From contig NZ_BMTF01000018.1 of the NCBI RefSeq assembly GCF_014649535.1, positions 1 to 64,000 of the forward strand: DNA of 64,000 nt, in the 5' to 3' direction. This stretch comes from Streptomyces gelaticus. Its GTDB lineage: Bacteria > Actinomycetota > Actinomycetes > Streptomycetales > Streptomycetaceae. Below are positions 10,650 through 18,982 of the stretch, one piece after another (positions within the stretch are counted from its first letter, which is position 1; every line of letters starts with the position of its first letter). The translations under genes and the position numbers were made by a program. Below the pieces are notes generated by a model that was not told the origin of the DNA, did no database searches, and saw only the letters and a program-made list of their open reading frames with translations.

Positions 10650-11303
10650 TCAGGCTTCTGTCAGATAGCGCTGAAGGGTCGGTGCGACCATCTCGACGAT
10701 CTTCTCGGGGTCGGCCGACGCGAGTGGTTCCGCCCGGATCACATAGCGGAGCATCGCGATCCCGATCATGTGCGAAGCCGCCAGTTCCGCGCGGAACGTG
10801 GCGTCCGGTACGTCGAGTGCCTCCGCGACGCGTTCCAGGAGCCGGCGCAGGACGAAGCCCCGCAGGACCTTCGCCGCCGCCTCGTGCGTCAGGGCGGACC
10901 GCATGATCGCCAGCAGCGGCGCCCTGGACGCCGGGTTCTCCCATACGGCGATGAAGTAGCGGGCCAGCCGCTCCCCCACGCCGTCCGTGCCCTCGCCGAG
11001 GACGGCCGGGATCACCAGGGCCGGCTCGAAGGAGAGCTCGATCGCGGCGGCGAAGACCTCGTCCTTCGTGCCGAAGTAGTGGTGGACCAGGGCGGAGTCG
11101 ACGCCCGCCGCCTTGGCGATGCCCCGGACCGACGTCTTGTCGTAGCCGCGCTCCGCGAACTCGGTGCGGGCCGCCTCCAGGATGCGGGTGCGCGCGTCGG
11201 GGCCGGTGGGGGCGGTGGTGCGGGAGGGGCGGCCGCGGCGCCTGGGGCCCGTGGGGTCGCCGGGGCCCGTGGGGTCACTGGGGCCCGTGGGGTCGTCCGT
11301 CAT
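10650..11303 (-). CDS. TetR family transcriptional regulator
   Basis: A 217-residue repressor. Residues 36-85 hold the TetR helix-turn-helix (ARTEFAERGYDKTSVRGIAKAAGVDSALVHHYF pattern, split here as TSVRGIAKAAG then ALVHHYFGTKDEV). The C-terminal half is the ligand-binding and dimer domain. The N-terminal ~35 residues are a low-complexity Asp-Pro-Thr-Gly-Pro repeat encoded by a tandem DNA repeat, followed by a basic RRRGRPSR arm. Its start overlaps the stop of the upstream sugar-isomerase-like gene by four bases (ATGA), so the two are co-translated. The ligand is unknown; linkage suggests that it relates to that enzyme or that both are constitutive. Confidence 0.88.
   Translation of the reverse strand: MTDDPTGPSDPTGPGDPTGPRRRGRPSRTTAPTGPDARTRILEAARTEFAERGYDKTSVRGIAKAAGVDSALVHHYFGTKDEVFAAAIELSFEPALVIPAVLGEGTDGVGERLARYFIAVWENPASRAPLLAIMRSALTHEAAAKVLRGFVLRRLLERVAEALDVPDATFRAELAASHMIGIAMLRYVIRAEPLASADPEKIVEMVAPTLQRYLTEA
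11244..11294. repeat. Three tandem 18-bp units in the 5' end of the TetR gene
   Basis: The 15-base core GGGGCCCGTGGGGTC recurs three times at exact 18-bp spacing, encoding a DPTGP-x repeat in the regulator's N-terminal tail. Copy number could vary between strains by slippage. Confidence 0.8.
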
Positions 11304-12127
11304 GGGCGTGGTGCCCGGGTCGGGGACGACGCCAGGTGGAGCCGGGTGAAGGCCAGCGCCTCCGCCAGGTCGGCCTCGCGTTCGGCGGTGGACATGGCAC
11401 GGCGGGTGTTGACCTCGATGACGACATGGCCGTCGAAGCCGGTACGGGCCAGGTGCTCCAAGAGTTCGGCACAGGGCTGGTCGCCCCGGCCGGGCACCAG
11501 GTGCTCGTCCTTGTTGGACCCCTTGCCGTCGGCGAGATGGATGTGGGCGAGCCGGTCGCCCATCCGCTCGGCCATCGCCATGCCGTCGGTCCGGGCGGTC
11601 GCGGTGTGCGAGAGGTCCACGGTGAAATGGCGGTAGTCGTCGTGGGTGACGTCCCAGTCGGGGGCGTAGGCGAGCATCTCGCGGTCCCGGTAGCGCCAGG
11701 GGTACATGTTCTCGACGGCGAACCGCACATCGGTCTCGTCCGCCATGCGCCAGATCCCGGTGACGAAGTCGCGCGCGTAATTGCGCTGCCAACGGAACGG
11801 CGGATGGACGACCACGGTCGTCGCCCCGAGCTTCTCCGCCGCGGCACGGGCCCGCTGGAGCTTCACCCACGGATCGGTGGACCAGACCCGCTGCGTGATC
11901 AGCAGACAGGGCGCGTGGACGGCCAGGATCGGCACCCGGTGGTAGTCGGAGAGCCGCCGCAGTGCCTCGATGTCCTGGCTGACGGGGTCGGTCCACACCA
12001 TGACCTCGACGCCGTCGTAGCCGAGGCGCGCGGCGATCTCGAAGGCCGTCGCCGTCGATTCCGGGTAGACGGAAGCCGTCGACAGTGCGACCTTCGCATC
12101 CGGGATGCGCACCACTGGTTCTGCCAC
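11300..12127 (-). CDS. Sugar phosphate isomerase/epimerase-like TIM-barrel protein
   Basis: A 275-residue xylose-isomerase-like TIM barrel (AP endonuclease 2 superfamily). Telling segments are AARLGYDGVEVMVW near the N-terminus, AVHAPCLLIT, TVVVHPPFRWQ, FAVENMYPW, the metal-ligand type segments VDLSHTATA and HIHLADGKGSNKDEHLVPGRGD, and VIEVNTRRA near the end; these supply the conserved Glu/Asp/His metal ligands. The substrate cannot be named. The start is a GTG with a TACGCT -10 element exactly six bases before it and no ribosome binding site, so the message is probably leaderless. It heads a two-gene operon with a TetR regulator. Confidence 0.85.
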   Translation of the reverse strand: MAEPVVRIPDAKVALSTASVYPESTATAFEIAARLGYDGVEVMVWTDPVSQDIEALRRLSDYHRVPILAVHAPCLLITQRVWSTDPWVKLQRARAAAEKLGATTVVVHPPFRWQRNYARDFVTGIWRMADETDVRFAVENMYPWRYRDREMLAYAPDWDVTHDDYRHFTVDLSHTATARTDGMAMAERMGDRLAHIHLADGKGSNKDEHLVPGRGDQPCAELLEHLARTGFDGHVVIEVNTRRAMSTAEREADLAEALAFTRLHLASSPTRAPRP

Positions 12128-12226
12128 TGGGACAGCGTACGGGCAGTGGTGCGCCGCACCGAGGGGTCCCGGCGGAAAGTGAGCAGGGCCATGGCGGGCT
12201 TTTGGCCACCTGGCGGCACTCCGCGC

Positions 12227-13174
12227 TCAGCCCAGCGCGGCCCGCTCCGCCGGCAGGTGGTCCAGGCGGCGCAGGATGACGCCCTCGCGCAGCGCCCAGG
12301 GGCAGATCTCCAGCTCCTCGACCCCGAACAGGTCCATCGCCCCCTCCGCGACCAGCGCCCCGGCGAGCAGCTGCTGGGCCCGGCCCTCGGAGACGCCGGG
12401 CAGACCGCACCGCTGCTCGGTGGTCATCGCCGTCAGCTTCGGCACCCACTCCTCCAGCGCTTTGCGGGTGAGGCCGCGCTGCACGTACAGGCCGTCGGTG
12501 GAACGCGCGGCGCCCGCGATCCTGGCGAGCTGCTTGAAGGTCTTGGACGTGGCCACGACGTGGTCCGGGCGCCCGAGACGGGTGAACTCGCCGACGCTGC
12601 GGGCGATCCTGGCCCGTACGTGACGGCGCAGCGCCTTCACCTGTGCCGGGTCCGGCGGGTCGCCCGGCAGCCAGCCGGCGGTGAGCCGGCCGGCCCCGAG
12701 CGGCAGCGACACCGCGGCGTCCGGCTCCTCGTCCATCCCGTACGCGATCTCCAGCGAACCGCCCCCGATGTCCAGGACCAGCAGCCGTCCCGCTGACCAG
12801 CCGAACCAGCGGCGGGCGGCGAGAAAGGTGAGCCGGGCCTCCTCCTCGCCGCTGAGGACGGCGAGGTCGACGCCGGTCTCGTCCCGCACCCGGGCCAGCA
12901 CCTCATCGGCGTTGCTCGCCTCCCGTACCGCGGACGTGGCGAACGGCAGGACGTCCTCGCACCCCTTGTCCTCGGCGGCCTGAAGCGCGTCGGTGATCGT
13001 CGCCACGAGCCGGTCCACGCCGTCGGGACCGATCGCCCCGTCCTCGTCGAGCAGTTCGGCCAGGCGCAACTGCGCCTTGTGCGAGTGCGCGGGCAGCGGG
13101 CGCGCGCCGGGGTGCGCGTCCACCACCAGCAGATGCACCGTGTTCGAACCCACGTCGAGGACTCCGAGTCTCAT
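12227..13174 (-). CDS. Ppx/GppA family exopolyphosphatase-like protein
   Basis: A 315-residue sugar kinase/Hsp70-fold phosphatase. Phosphate-1 loop VLDVGSNTVHLLVVD is at the N-terminus, the second nucleotide-binding motif is LVLDIGGGSLEIAYG, and SGEEEARLTFLAARRW is the conserved linker. It probably hydrolyses polyphosphate and/or the pppGpp gamma phosphate, in the cytoplasm; the short form lacks the C-terminal HD domain of E. coli Ppx, as in mycobacterial Ppx1. The ATG giving MRLGVLDVG is chosen; a GTG three codons earlier is possible. It is divergent from a leaderless cysteine-rich protein gene. Confidence 0.88.
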   Translation of the reverse strand: MRLGVLDVGSNTVHLLVVDAHPGARPLPAHSHKAQLRLAELLDEDGAIGPDGVDRLVATITDALQAAEDKGCEDVLPFATSAVREASNADEVLARVRDETGVDLAVLSGEEEARLTFLAARRWFGWSAGRLLVLDIGGGSLEIAYGMDEEPDAAVSLPLGAGRLTAGWLPGDPPDPAQVKALRRHVRARIARSVGEFTRLGRPDHVVATSKTFKQLARIAGAARSTDGLYVQRGLTRKALEEWVPKLTAMTTEQRCGLPGVSEGRAQQLLAGALVAEGAMDLFGVEELEICPWALREGVILRRLDHLPAERAALG

Positions 13175-13214
13175 ACCCGGCACGCTACCGGCAGCGCGGA
13201 CTTACTCTTGGCCC

Positions 13215-14066
13215 GTGCCAAAGACGAAAAAGGCGAAGCCGGGCAAAAACACGAAGAAGCAGAGAACGAAGCAGGAGATGCAGCAACAGGAAGTGAACGG
13301 ACCGAACCGGTCCGAGGACGAGACAGGAATCGACTTCGCGCGCGCCTGGGTCGAGTTCCCGGACCCCGCGGACGACGAGCAGATCTTCCGCTGCGACCTG
13401 ACCTGGCTGACCTCCAGGTGGACCTGCATCTTCGGCAGCGGCTGCCAGGGCATCCAGGCGGGCCGTGCGGACGACGGGTGCTGCACGCTGGGCGCGCACT
13501 TCTCGGACGAGGACGACGAGGAGCGGGTGGCGGAGCACGTCGAGCGGCTGACCCCCGAGCTGTGGCAGTTCCACGACGTCGGCACGGAAACGGGCTGGGT
13601 CGAGGTCGACGACGACGGGGAACGCCAGACGCGGCGCTGGAAGGGTTCGTGCATCTTCCAGAACCGGCCCGGATTCGCGGCGGGCGCGGGCTGCTCGCTC
13701 CACATCCTGGCGCTGCGGGAGGGACGGGAGCCCCTGGAGACCAAGCCGGACGTCTGCTGGCAGCTGCCGATCCGGCGTACGTACGACTGGATCGACCGGC
13801 CCGACGACACCCGGGTGCTCCAGGTGTCGATCGGCGAGTACGACCGCAGGGGCTGGGGTCCCGGCGGCCACGACCTGCACTGGTGGTGCACCTCGGCGAC
13901 CTCGGCGCACGGGGCCGGGGAACCGGTGTACGTCTCGTACCGGCCCGAGCTCACCGAGATGATGGGCAAGGAGGCGTACGAGCGGCTCGTCGAGCTGTGC
14001 GAGCAGCGGCTGTCCTCGCTGCTGCCGATGGCACCGCACCCGGCGGACCCGGTCGATCCGGCGTGA
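13215..14066 (+). CDS. Cysteine-rich conserved hypothetical protein
   Basis: A 283-residue soluble protein not assigned to a named function. The N-terminus is a Lys-rich tail (KTKKAKPGKNTKKQRTK). The core has clustered cysteines: CDLTWLTSRWTCIFGSGCQG, DDGCCTLGAHF, SCIFQ, AGCSLHILA and DVCWQLPIRR, followed by HDLHWWCTS. This spacing resembles YkgJ/DUF3109-type cysteine-cluster proteins thought to bind zinc or iron-sulphur. The GTG start has TACTCT six bases upstream and no ribosome binding site, so the transcript is probably leaderless. It is divergent from the Ppx gene and convergent with the large sigma-like membrane protein gene. Confidence 0.8.
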   Translation: MPKTKKAKPGKNTKKQRTKQEMQQQEVNGPNRSEDETGIDFARAWVEFPDPADDEQIFRCDLTWLTSRWTCIFGSGCQGIQAGRADDGCCTLGAHFSDEDDEERVAEHVERLTPELWQFHDVGTETGWVEVDDDGERQTRRWKGSCIFQNRPGFAAGAGCSLHILALREGREPLETKPDVCWQLPIRRTYDWIDRPDDTRVLQVSIGEYDRRGWGPGGHDLHWWCTSATSAHGAGEPVYVSYRPELTEMMGKEAYERLVELCEQRLSSLLPMAPHPADPVDPA

Positions 14067-14096
14067 CGGCCGGGGGGTGAGCCCGGCCGGTCCGCT

Positions 14097-15998
14097 TCAG
14101 CCCGTCGGGGTCGTCCCCGGGTCGGCGGGGGTCGTGGAGCCGGACGGGTCCGGTGAGGGCGACGGGTGGTCGGTCGGGCCCGGGTCCGTCGGCGTCGGCG
14201 TGGGATCGCTCGGGCCGGTGGACGGTGTGGGGTCCGGCGAGGACGTGGGTGGCTGCGAAGATCCGGGTGAGGGTTCCGCCGGGTGTCCCGGTCCGCCGGG
14301 CACGGACGGCGCGGCCCCGGATCCCCGGATCACCACCGCCGAACCCGACGGGGCGAGGGCGATGCGCGCACTCCACGGGCCGGCCGGTTCCCGCCGTCGG
14401 TCCACCAGGACGCGGACCGTGACACTCTCGCCCGCGGCGAGCGTGCCCGAGTAGCGGCTCAGGCCCACCCAGGACGCGTCCGCGCGGGCCGACCAGGCGA
14501 CGGGCGCGCCGCCGGACGCGGTCAGCCGGATCAGGGTCCTGCCGCCCCAGGAGCGGGCCTCGACGGTGAGCCCGCGGGCGCCGCCACGGCCCGGACCCGA
14601 GCTGATCACCTCCGCCGAGACGTCCGGGGAGCGGCCGTCCTCGAAGCGGGCGCCGGGCTGGGGGCGGGCGTTGCCCGCGTTCTCGTAGTGGCCGTCGGGG
14701 GTGCCGCCGGAGTCGCGGCGGGCATCGCTCTCGGTGGCGGTCACCGACGAGCCCTCATGGCCCTCGCCGGTCAGCGGCGCGCCGCGGTAGGCGGCCCACA
14801 GGGCGATCACCGGGGCGGCGACGACCGTCGCCACCACCGTCGTCGTGACGACCCTGGCCCGCAGCCGGTCCCGGCGCGCGGCGTGGTCCTTCGGGTCCAC
14901 GGGGAAGCCCGCCCGGTCGAATCGGGGGCCGCCGGAACGGTTGCGCCGGGCGTGGACCATCGCTGCGTACACCGAGGGCCGGGGCGCCTCGACGACCGGC
15001 AGCGCGGCGGCCGGGGTGACCGCGCCACCGGGCCACGGGCCCGCGGCGCCGGCCCGTTCGGCGGCCCGGCGGCAGCGGGGGCAGTCGTCGACGTGGCGGA
15101 CGAGTTCACGGCGCAGGGCGGCGGAGAGCAGGACGCGGTGTTCGCCGGTGAGCCGGGCGACGGTGGAGCAGTTGCCGGTCTCGACGACGGCGAGGGCGGC
15201 GCGGGTGCGTTCCACCTCGCATGCCGCGGCGGCCAGGAGCTCACGGGCGGCCGCCGGTTCGAGGCCCAGGACGGAGGCGACGGCGCGCGGGGGGAGGTGG
15301 TGGCGCACGGCGAGTTCGAGCGCTTCGCGCTGCTCGGGGGTGGTGCCGGCGGCCTCGGGCCAGGCCAGCTGCGCGAGTTCACGGCGGTGCGCCTCAGCGG
15401 TGGCCTCGGTCTCGGCGGCGTGGGCGGCGGGGGCGGGGGCGCCGCCCGGCGTGGACGCGGCGGGGGCGGGGGTCCTCGCGGCGACGGCCGGGGGTGTACG
15501 GCGTCCCGCGCGCGCCCCTTGGGCGGCCGCTGCGCCCGGCTGCTTGCCGGGAGGTCCGCCCGCCCGCTTCGCCTCCTGCTGCGAGGAGACTCTCCGCGGC
15601 TGCTTCCCGGCCTTGCGCCGGTGCGCCTGGCGGCCCTGCTTCTGCTCGGCGAGCTTGCGCAGACACATCCATCTGGCCAGCGCGTACAGCCAGGATTTAC
15701 GTTCCTCCTCGCCTGCCGGGCACCGGCCCTCCTGCCGTTCCGCGAGCGCGAGCACACCGCCGAGCGCCTCGGTGGCGGCGTCGTGGTCGCAGAGCACGGA
15801 GAGGCAGTACGTGAACAGGCCGTCGAGATGGGGTTCGTAACGGGCGGGCGGCCGAGGCGGCGAGGAGTGCGTCGAGAGACGGGGCGCACTGCGCCGTGCC
15901 CCGTGTGCGCCGGTGGTGTGCGTGGGTGGCTCCAGACCGCTGCTCGTCACCTTGCGACCGTAGGCAGCACACGGCACACCTTCGCTCCTCTTCTGCAC
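14097..15998 (-). CDS. Membrane protein joining sigma-factor-like, ZAS-like and BACON-like domains
   Basis: A 633-residue composite protein. Residues 54-118 resemble sigma-70 region 2 (LFTYCLSVLCDHDAATEALG, then KSWLYALARWMCLRKLAE). A basic, Ala/Pro-rich linker follows. Residues 205-270 resemble region 4 (TTPEQREALELAVRHHLPP, AVASVLGLEPAAARELL). An HxxxCxxC zinc motif as in ZAS anti-sigma factors is at H302, C306 and C309. One transmembrane helix spans about 381-404. Residues 475-558 look like a BACON-type beta sandwich (ASWVGLSRYSGTLAAGES), and 563-633 is a Pro/Ser/Thr stalk. The GTG start has AAGGA nine bases upstream. The architecture suggests a membrane-tethered sigma-like regulator with an outside sensor; whether it still binds RNA polymerase is unknown. 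Confidence 0.8.
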   Translation of the reverse strand: MQKRSEGVPCAAYGRKVTSSGLEPPTHTTGAHGARRSAPRLSTHSSPPRPPARYEPHLDGLFTYCLSVLCDHDAATEALGGVLALAERQEGRCPAGEEERKSWLYALARWMCLRKLAEQKQGRQAHRRKAGKQPRRVSSQQEAKRAGGPPGKQPGAAAAQGARAGRRTPPAVAARTPAPAASTPGGAPAPAAHAAETEATAEAHRRELAQLAWPEAAGTTPEQREALELAVRHHLPPRAVASVLGLEPAAARELLAAAACEVERTRAALAVVETGNCSTVARLTGEHRVLLSAALRRELVRHVDDCPRCRRAAERAGAAGPWPGGAVTPAAALPVVEAPRPSVYAAMVHARRNRSGGPRFDRAGFPVDPKDHAARRDRLRARVVTTTVVATVVAAPVIALWAAYRGAPLTGEGHEGSSVTATESDARRDSGGTPDGHYENAGNARPQPGARFEDGRSPDVSAEVISSGPGRGGARGLTVEARSWGGRTLIRLTASGGAPVAWSARADASWVGLSRYSGTLAAGESVTVRVLVDRRREPAGPWSARIALAPSGSAVVIRGSGAAPSVPGGPGHPAEPSPGSSQPPTSSPDPTPSTGPSDPTPTPTDPGPTDHPSPSPDPSGSTTPADPGTTPTG

Positions 15999-16069
15999 TT
16001 TTAATCCTTACGGGTGAACGTATCCCTCAAAAGGGGACAGGAATTCCCTATTCCGCCGCAAGCGCCCGG

Positions 16070-16128
16070 CCTTCCACCAGAGGCGCACGGCACTCCGACG
16101 GGGTTGCACAGCCTTCCGCCGGAGGCGC
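16070..16128. repeat. Pair of 17-bp direct repeats upstream of radA
   Basis: CCTTCCACCAGAGGCGC and CCTTCCGCCGGAGGCGC (two differences) occur 42 bp apart, four helical turns, in the 225-bp region between the divergent sigma-like gene and radA. Each copy is partly self-complementary. It may be a protein-binding pair or chance in G+C-rich DNA. Confidence 0.3.
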
Positions 16129-16223
16129 CGCCGCCCTCGGGAGCGCGCGCCCCCCGCCGCCGGGCACACCACCGCCGGACCGCCCCCGGCGGCACTGTCG
16201 TACCCCACCTATACGGTTGCGCC

Positions 16224-17636
16224 ATGGCTGCCCGTACGAAAACCGCGAAGGACCGGCCGTCCTACCGCTGCACCGAGTGCGGCTGGACGACCGCCAAGTG
16301 GCTCGGCCGCTGCCCCGAATGTCAGGCGTGGGGGACGGTCGAGGAGTTCGGCGGCGCCCCCGCCGTGCGGACCACCGCGGCCGGCCGGGTCAGCACCGCC
16401 GCGCTCCCCATCGGCCAGGTCGACAGCCGGCAGGCCACCGCCCGGTCGACCGGCGTCGGTGAGCTGGACCGGGTGCTCGGCGGCGGTCTCGTCCCGGGTG
16501 CCGTCGTGCTCCTCGCGGGCGAGCCGGGCGTCGGGAAGTCGACGCTGCTGCTGGACGTCGCCGCCAAGGCCGCGAGCGACGACCACCGCACGCTCTACGT
16601 CACCGCCGAGGAGTCCGCGAGCCAGGTGCGGCTGCGCGCCGACCGGATCCGGGCGATCAACGACCATCTCTACCTCGCCGCCGAGACCGACCTGTCCGCG
16701 GTCCTCGGCCATCTGGACGCCGTCAAGCCCTCGCTGCTCATCCTCGACTCCGTACAGACCGTCGCCTCGCCCGAGATCGACGGGGCGCCGGGCGGCATGG
16801 CGCAGGTCCGGGAGGTCGCCGGGGCCCTCATCCGGGCCTCCAAGGAGCGCGGCATGTCGACGCTCCTGGTCGGCCACGTCACCAAGGAGGGGGCGATCGC
16901 GGGGCCGCGGCTGCTGGAGCATCTCGTCGACGTGGTGCTGTCCTTCGAGGGTGACCGCCACGCCCGCCTGCGGCTCGTACGGGGCGTCAAGAACAGGTAC
17001 GGCGCGACCGACGAGGTCGGCTGCTTCGAACTGCACGACGAGGGCATCACCGGCCTTGCCGACCCCTCCGGCCTCTTCCTCACCCGGCGCGACGAGCCGG
17101 TGCCCGGCACCTGCCTGACCGTCACCCTGGAGGGCAAGCGGCCGCTCGTCGCCGAAGTGCAGGCGCTGACGGTCGATTCCCAGATCCCCTCGCCCCGGCG
17201 CACGACCTCGGGCCTGGAGACGTCCCGGGTGTCGATGATGCTCGCGGTCCTGGAGCAGCGCGGCCGGATCAGCTCGCTGGGCAAGCGGGACATCTACAGC
17301 GCGACGGTCGGCGGGGTGAAGCTCTCCGAGCCCGCTGCCGACCTCGCGGTGGCGCTGGCCCTGGCCAGTGCCGCGAGTGACACCCCCCTGCCCAAGAACC
17401 TGGTGGCGATCGGCGAAGTGGGCCTCGCGGGCGAGGTCAGGAGGGTCACGGGGGTCCAGCGCAGGCTGGCCGAGGCGCATCGCCTGGGCTTCACGCACGC
17501 GCTGGTCCCGACCGACCCGGGGAAGGTCCCGGCCGGTATGAAGGTCACAGAAGTCGCCAACATGGGCGATGCGCTGAGAGTCCTCCCGCGCCGGTCTCGC
17601 GCACAGGCCCCCCAGGAGGAGAGCGCACGCCGGTAG
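16224..17636 (+). CDS. radA: DNA repair protein RadA (branch-migration helicase)
   Basis: A 470-residue RadA/Sms protein that promotes branch migration during RecA-mediated recombination. An N-terminal zinc ribbon has C16xxC19 and C30xxC33; Walker A GEPGVGKS is at 99-106; Walker B is LLILDSVQT; the RadA hallmark KNRYG is at 256-260 (KNRFG in most species); and a Lon-protease-like C-terminal domain runs from about 285 with VGGVKLSEPAADLAVALALAS. The ATG has a TACGGT hexamer six bases upstream and no ribosome binding site, so it is probably leaderless. disA follows after 80 bp, a conserved arrangement, and RadA is known to modulate DisA in Bacillus. Confidence 0.96.
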   Translation: MAARTKTAKDRPSYRCTECGWTTAKWLGRCPECQAWGTVEEFGGAPAVRTTAAGRVSTAALPIGQVDSRQATARSTGVGELDRVLGGGLVPGAVVLLAGEPGVGKSTLLLDVAAKAASDDHRTLYVTAEESASQVRLRADRIRAINDHLYLAAETDLSAVLGHLDAVKPSLLILDSVQTVASPEIDGAPGGMAQVREVAGALIRASKERGMSTLLVGHVTKEGAIAGPRLLEHLVDVVLSFEGDRHARLRLVRGVKNRYGATDEVGCFELHDEGITGLADPSGLFLTRRDEPVPGTCLTVTLEGKRPLVAEVQALTVDSQIPSPRRTTSGLETSRVSMMLAVLEQRGRISSLGKRDIYSATVGGVKLSEPAADLAVALALASAASDTPLPKNLVAIGEVGLAGEVRRVTGVQRRLAEAHRLGFTHALVPTDPGKVPAGMKVTEVANMGDALRVLPRRSRAQAPQEESARR

Positions 17637-17716
17637 ACTTTGCCCTGGTCTCGCCCGTCCGTACGAACGGTACGAGGGACGTAAGGGCACCGCAAACCTG
17701 TGACCGGAGGAGTGCA

Positions 17717-18841
17717 GTGGCAGCCAACGACCGGGCAGCATCGCCCGGAAAGTCCGGCCAAGGCACCGGTAATGAGGCGCTCATGCGCACCTCGCTGAGC
17801 GCCGTGGCGCCCGGAATGGCGCTGCGGGACGGCCTGGAGCGCATCCTCCGCGGCAACACCGGCGGACTGATCGTGCTCGGCATGGACAAGACCGTCGAGT
17901 CGATGTGCACCGGCGGATTCGTGCTGGACGTGGAGTTCACCGCGACGCGCCTGCGCGAGCTGGCCAAGCTCGACGGCGCGCTGATCCTCGACAAGGACAT
18001 GACCAAGATCCTGCGCGCCGGCGTGCAGCTGGTGCCGGACGCGTCCATCCCCACCGAGGAGACCGGCACCCGCCACCGCACGGCGGACCGGGTCTCCAAG
18101 CAGTGCAATTTCCCGGTCGTCTCGGTCTCGCAGTCGATGCGCCTGATCGCGCTCTACGTGGACGGGGAGCGCCGGGTCCTGGAGGAGTCCGCCGCGATCC
18201 TCTCCCGCGCCAATCAGGCCCTCGCCACCCTGGAGCGGTACAAGCTCCGGCTCGACGAGGTCGCGGGCACGCTCTCCGCGCTGGAGATCGAGGATCTGGT
18301 GACGGTCCGGGATGTCACGGCCGTCGCCCAGCGGCTGGAGATGGTCCGCCGGATCGCGACCGAGATCGCGGAGTACGTGGTCGAGCTCGGCACCGACGGC
18401 CGGCTTCTCTCGCTCCAGCTGGACGAGTTGATCGCGGGCGTCGAGCCGGAGCGCGAGCTGGTCGTACGCGACTACGTGCCGGAGCCGACCGCGAAGCGGT
18501 CCCGAACGGTCGCCGAGGCGCTGACCGAGCTGGACGCGCTCACCCACACCGAGCTGCTCGAACTCCCGGTCGTGGCACGGTCCCTGGGCTACAGCGGCTC
18601 GCCCGAGACGCTCGACTCGGCGGTCTCGCCGCGCGGTTTCCGGCTGCTGGCCAAGGTGCCGCGGCTGCCCGGGGCGATCATCGACCGGCTGGTGGAGCAC
18701 TTCGGCGGTCTGCAGAAGCTGCTCGCCGCCAGCGTGGACGACCTCCAGACGGTGGACGGCGTCGGCGAGGCGCGGGCGCGCAGCGTGCGCGAGGGCCTGT
18801 CACGGCTGGCCGAGTCGTCGATCCTCGAACGGTACGTGTAG
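17717..18841 (+). CDS. disA: DNA-integrity scanning diadenylate cyclase DisA
   Basis: Makes c-di-AMP from two ATP and scans DNA for branched structures. At 374 residues it is slightly longer than Bacillus DisA. The DAC domain covers about 25-165 with the catalytic DGA at 86-88 and the RHR motif at 119-121 (GTRHRTAD). A helical spine follows, then a C-terminal helix-hairpin-helix DNA-binding domain (about 305-370; ASVDDLQTVDGVGEARARSV). The GTG start has GGAGGA five to six bases upstream. It lies just downstream of radA. In Streptomyces c-di-AMP affects osmotic balance, development and wall-hydrolase riboswitches, so it relates in theme to the envelope genes nearby. Confidence 0.96.
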   Translation: MAANDRAASPGKSGQGTGNEALMRTSLSAVAPGMALRDGLERILRGNTGGLIVLGMDKTVESMCTGGFVLDVEFTATRLRELAKLDGALILDKDMTKILRAGVQLVPDASIPTEETGTRHRTADRVSKQCNFPVVSVSQSMRLIALYVDGERRVLEESAAILSRANQALATLERYKLRLDEVAGTLSALEIEDLVTVRDVTAVAQRLEMVRRIATEIAEYVVELGTDGRLLSLQLDELIAGVEPERELVVRDYVPEPTAKRSRTVAEALTELDALTHTELLELPVVARSLGYSGSPETLDSAVSPRGFRLLAKVPRLPGAIIDRLVEHFGGLQKLLAASVDDLQTVDGVGEARARSVREGLSRLAESSILERYV

Positions 18842-18875
18842 AAGAACCGGCGGCCGCGGAGCCGGTATACGGACC

Positions 18876-18910
18876 AGGGCCTGTCCGACCCTGATCCGCC
18901 GGACAGCCCT
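18876..18910. terminator. Hairpin downstream of disA
   Basis: AGGG(C)CTGTCCG pairs with CGGACAGCCCT across a 12-base loop, with one bulged C. It lies 35 bp after the disA stop and between convergent genes, so it may serve both. Confidence 0.5.
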
Positions 18911-18982
18911 TGGACCGGGCCCCGCCGCGTTTCCCGGGCCCGCCCGCCCCGGATTCCCTGCTTGTCCCCGGCGCCCGCTCGC

